Source of the DNA: Sinosporangium siamense
GTDB lineage: Bacteria > Actinomycetota > Actinomycetes > Streptosporangiales > Streptosporangiaceae
Length of the DNA stretch: 64,000 nt
NCBI RefSeq assembly: GCF_016863435.1
Contig: NZ_BOOW01000004.1
Coordinates: 1 to 64,000 of the forward strand
Direction of reading: 5' to 3'
Below are positions 63,996-64,000 of the stretch, one piece after another. The first letter of the stretch is position 1. Every line of letters starts with the position of its first letter. Position numbers and translations under genes: made by a program. Under the pieces are notes generated by a model. It was not told the origin of the DNA. It saw only the letters and a program-made list of their open reading frames with translations, and did no database searches.

Positions 63996-64000
63996 TGCTC

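Overview
The window is about 70% G+C or more, with long GC-rich genes, frequent GTG (and one TTG) starts, stop/start overlaps (ATGA, GTGA) and families typical of filamentous actinomycetes: alpha-lytic type proteases, XRE/DUF397/HATPase sets, a WYL regulator, DUF6421 and DUF3105. It looks like chromosomal sequence from a high-GC sporulating actinomycete. Streptosporangiales is my guess from gene content; nothing in the window proves the order. No IS element, complete prophage or CRISPR array was found.

Layout. 1-5.4 kb: soxR, a LysR regulator, a secreted serine protease, a tRNA with CAT anticodon, a short degenerate coding tail next to the tRNA, and a PGRP/amidase-type lysin. 5.8-7.3 kb: an amidase-signature enzyme behind a large palindrome. 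7.6-15.4 kb (minus strand): a phenazine biosynthetic operon read as small barrel protein, phzG, asparagine synthetase (PhzH-like), phzA/B, a phzC remnant, phzD, phzE, phzF, preceded by a secreted SnoaL-like protein. 16.2-23.2 kb: rarA, a family-2 O-methyltransferase that may tailor the phenazine, DUF488, RidA, a WYL regulator, DUF4186 and a PF04672-type methyltransferase. 23.4-36.6 kb: seven co-oriented genes, six of them tightly spaced or overlapping. They encode a membrane VWA protein, a 1052-residue tubulin/FtsZ-like GTPase, a large membrane protein, a membrane-anchored pseudokinase, a zinc-ribbon P-loop GTPase, a partner protein with a C-terminal anchor, and a protein that reads as a SEDS (FtsW/RodA) plus degenerate penicillin-binding-protein fusion. 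A two-component system and a SEC-C protein follow. 41-46.6 kb: a secreted beta-propeller-like protein, an orphan GroES, a sugar-nucleotide epimerase-like protein and a helicase-associated protein. 47-49.4 kb: the HATPase/XRE/DUF397 set. 49.5-54.7 kb: SDR, histidine phosphatase, a 4x22-bp iterated repeat, a cobalamin riboswitch, then btuF-btuC-btuD-cbiZ. 54.8-64 kb: Uma2, an 18-bp minisatellite, DUF6421-SDR-threonine aldolase operon, LysE exporter, DUF3467, DUF305/DUF3105, alanine dehydrogenase.

How genes work together. The phenazine operon should convert chorismate through ADIC and DHHA to a phenazine carboxylic acid, with an amidotransferase for an amide and a nearby methyltransferase for tailoring; soxR, a known sensor of redox-active phenazines in other bacteria, lies on the same side. 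The 23-37 kb locus is the best candidate for an undescribed system: a tubulin-like polymerase, a VWA adhesion/assembly protein, a GTPase with a partner, a pseudokinase and a wall-synthase-like fusion resemble an alternative divisome or membrane-remodelling machine. The B12 block is a riboswitch-controlled corrinoid import and salvage operon.
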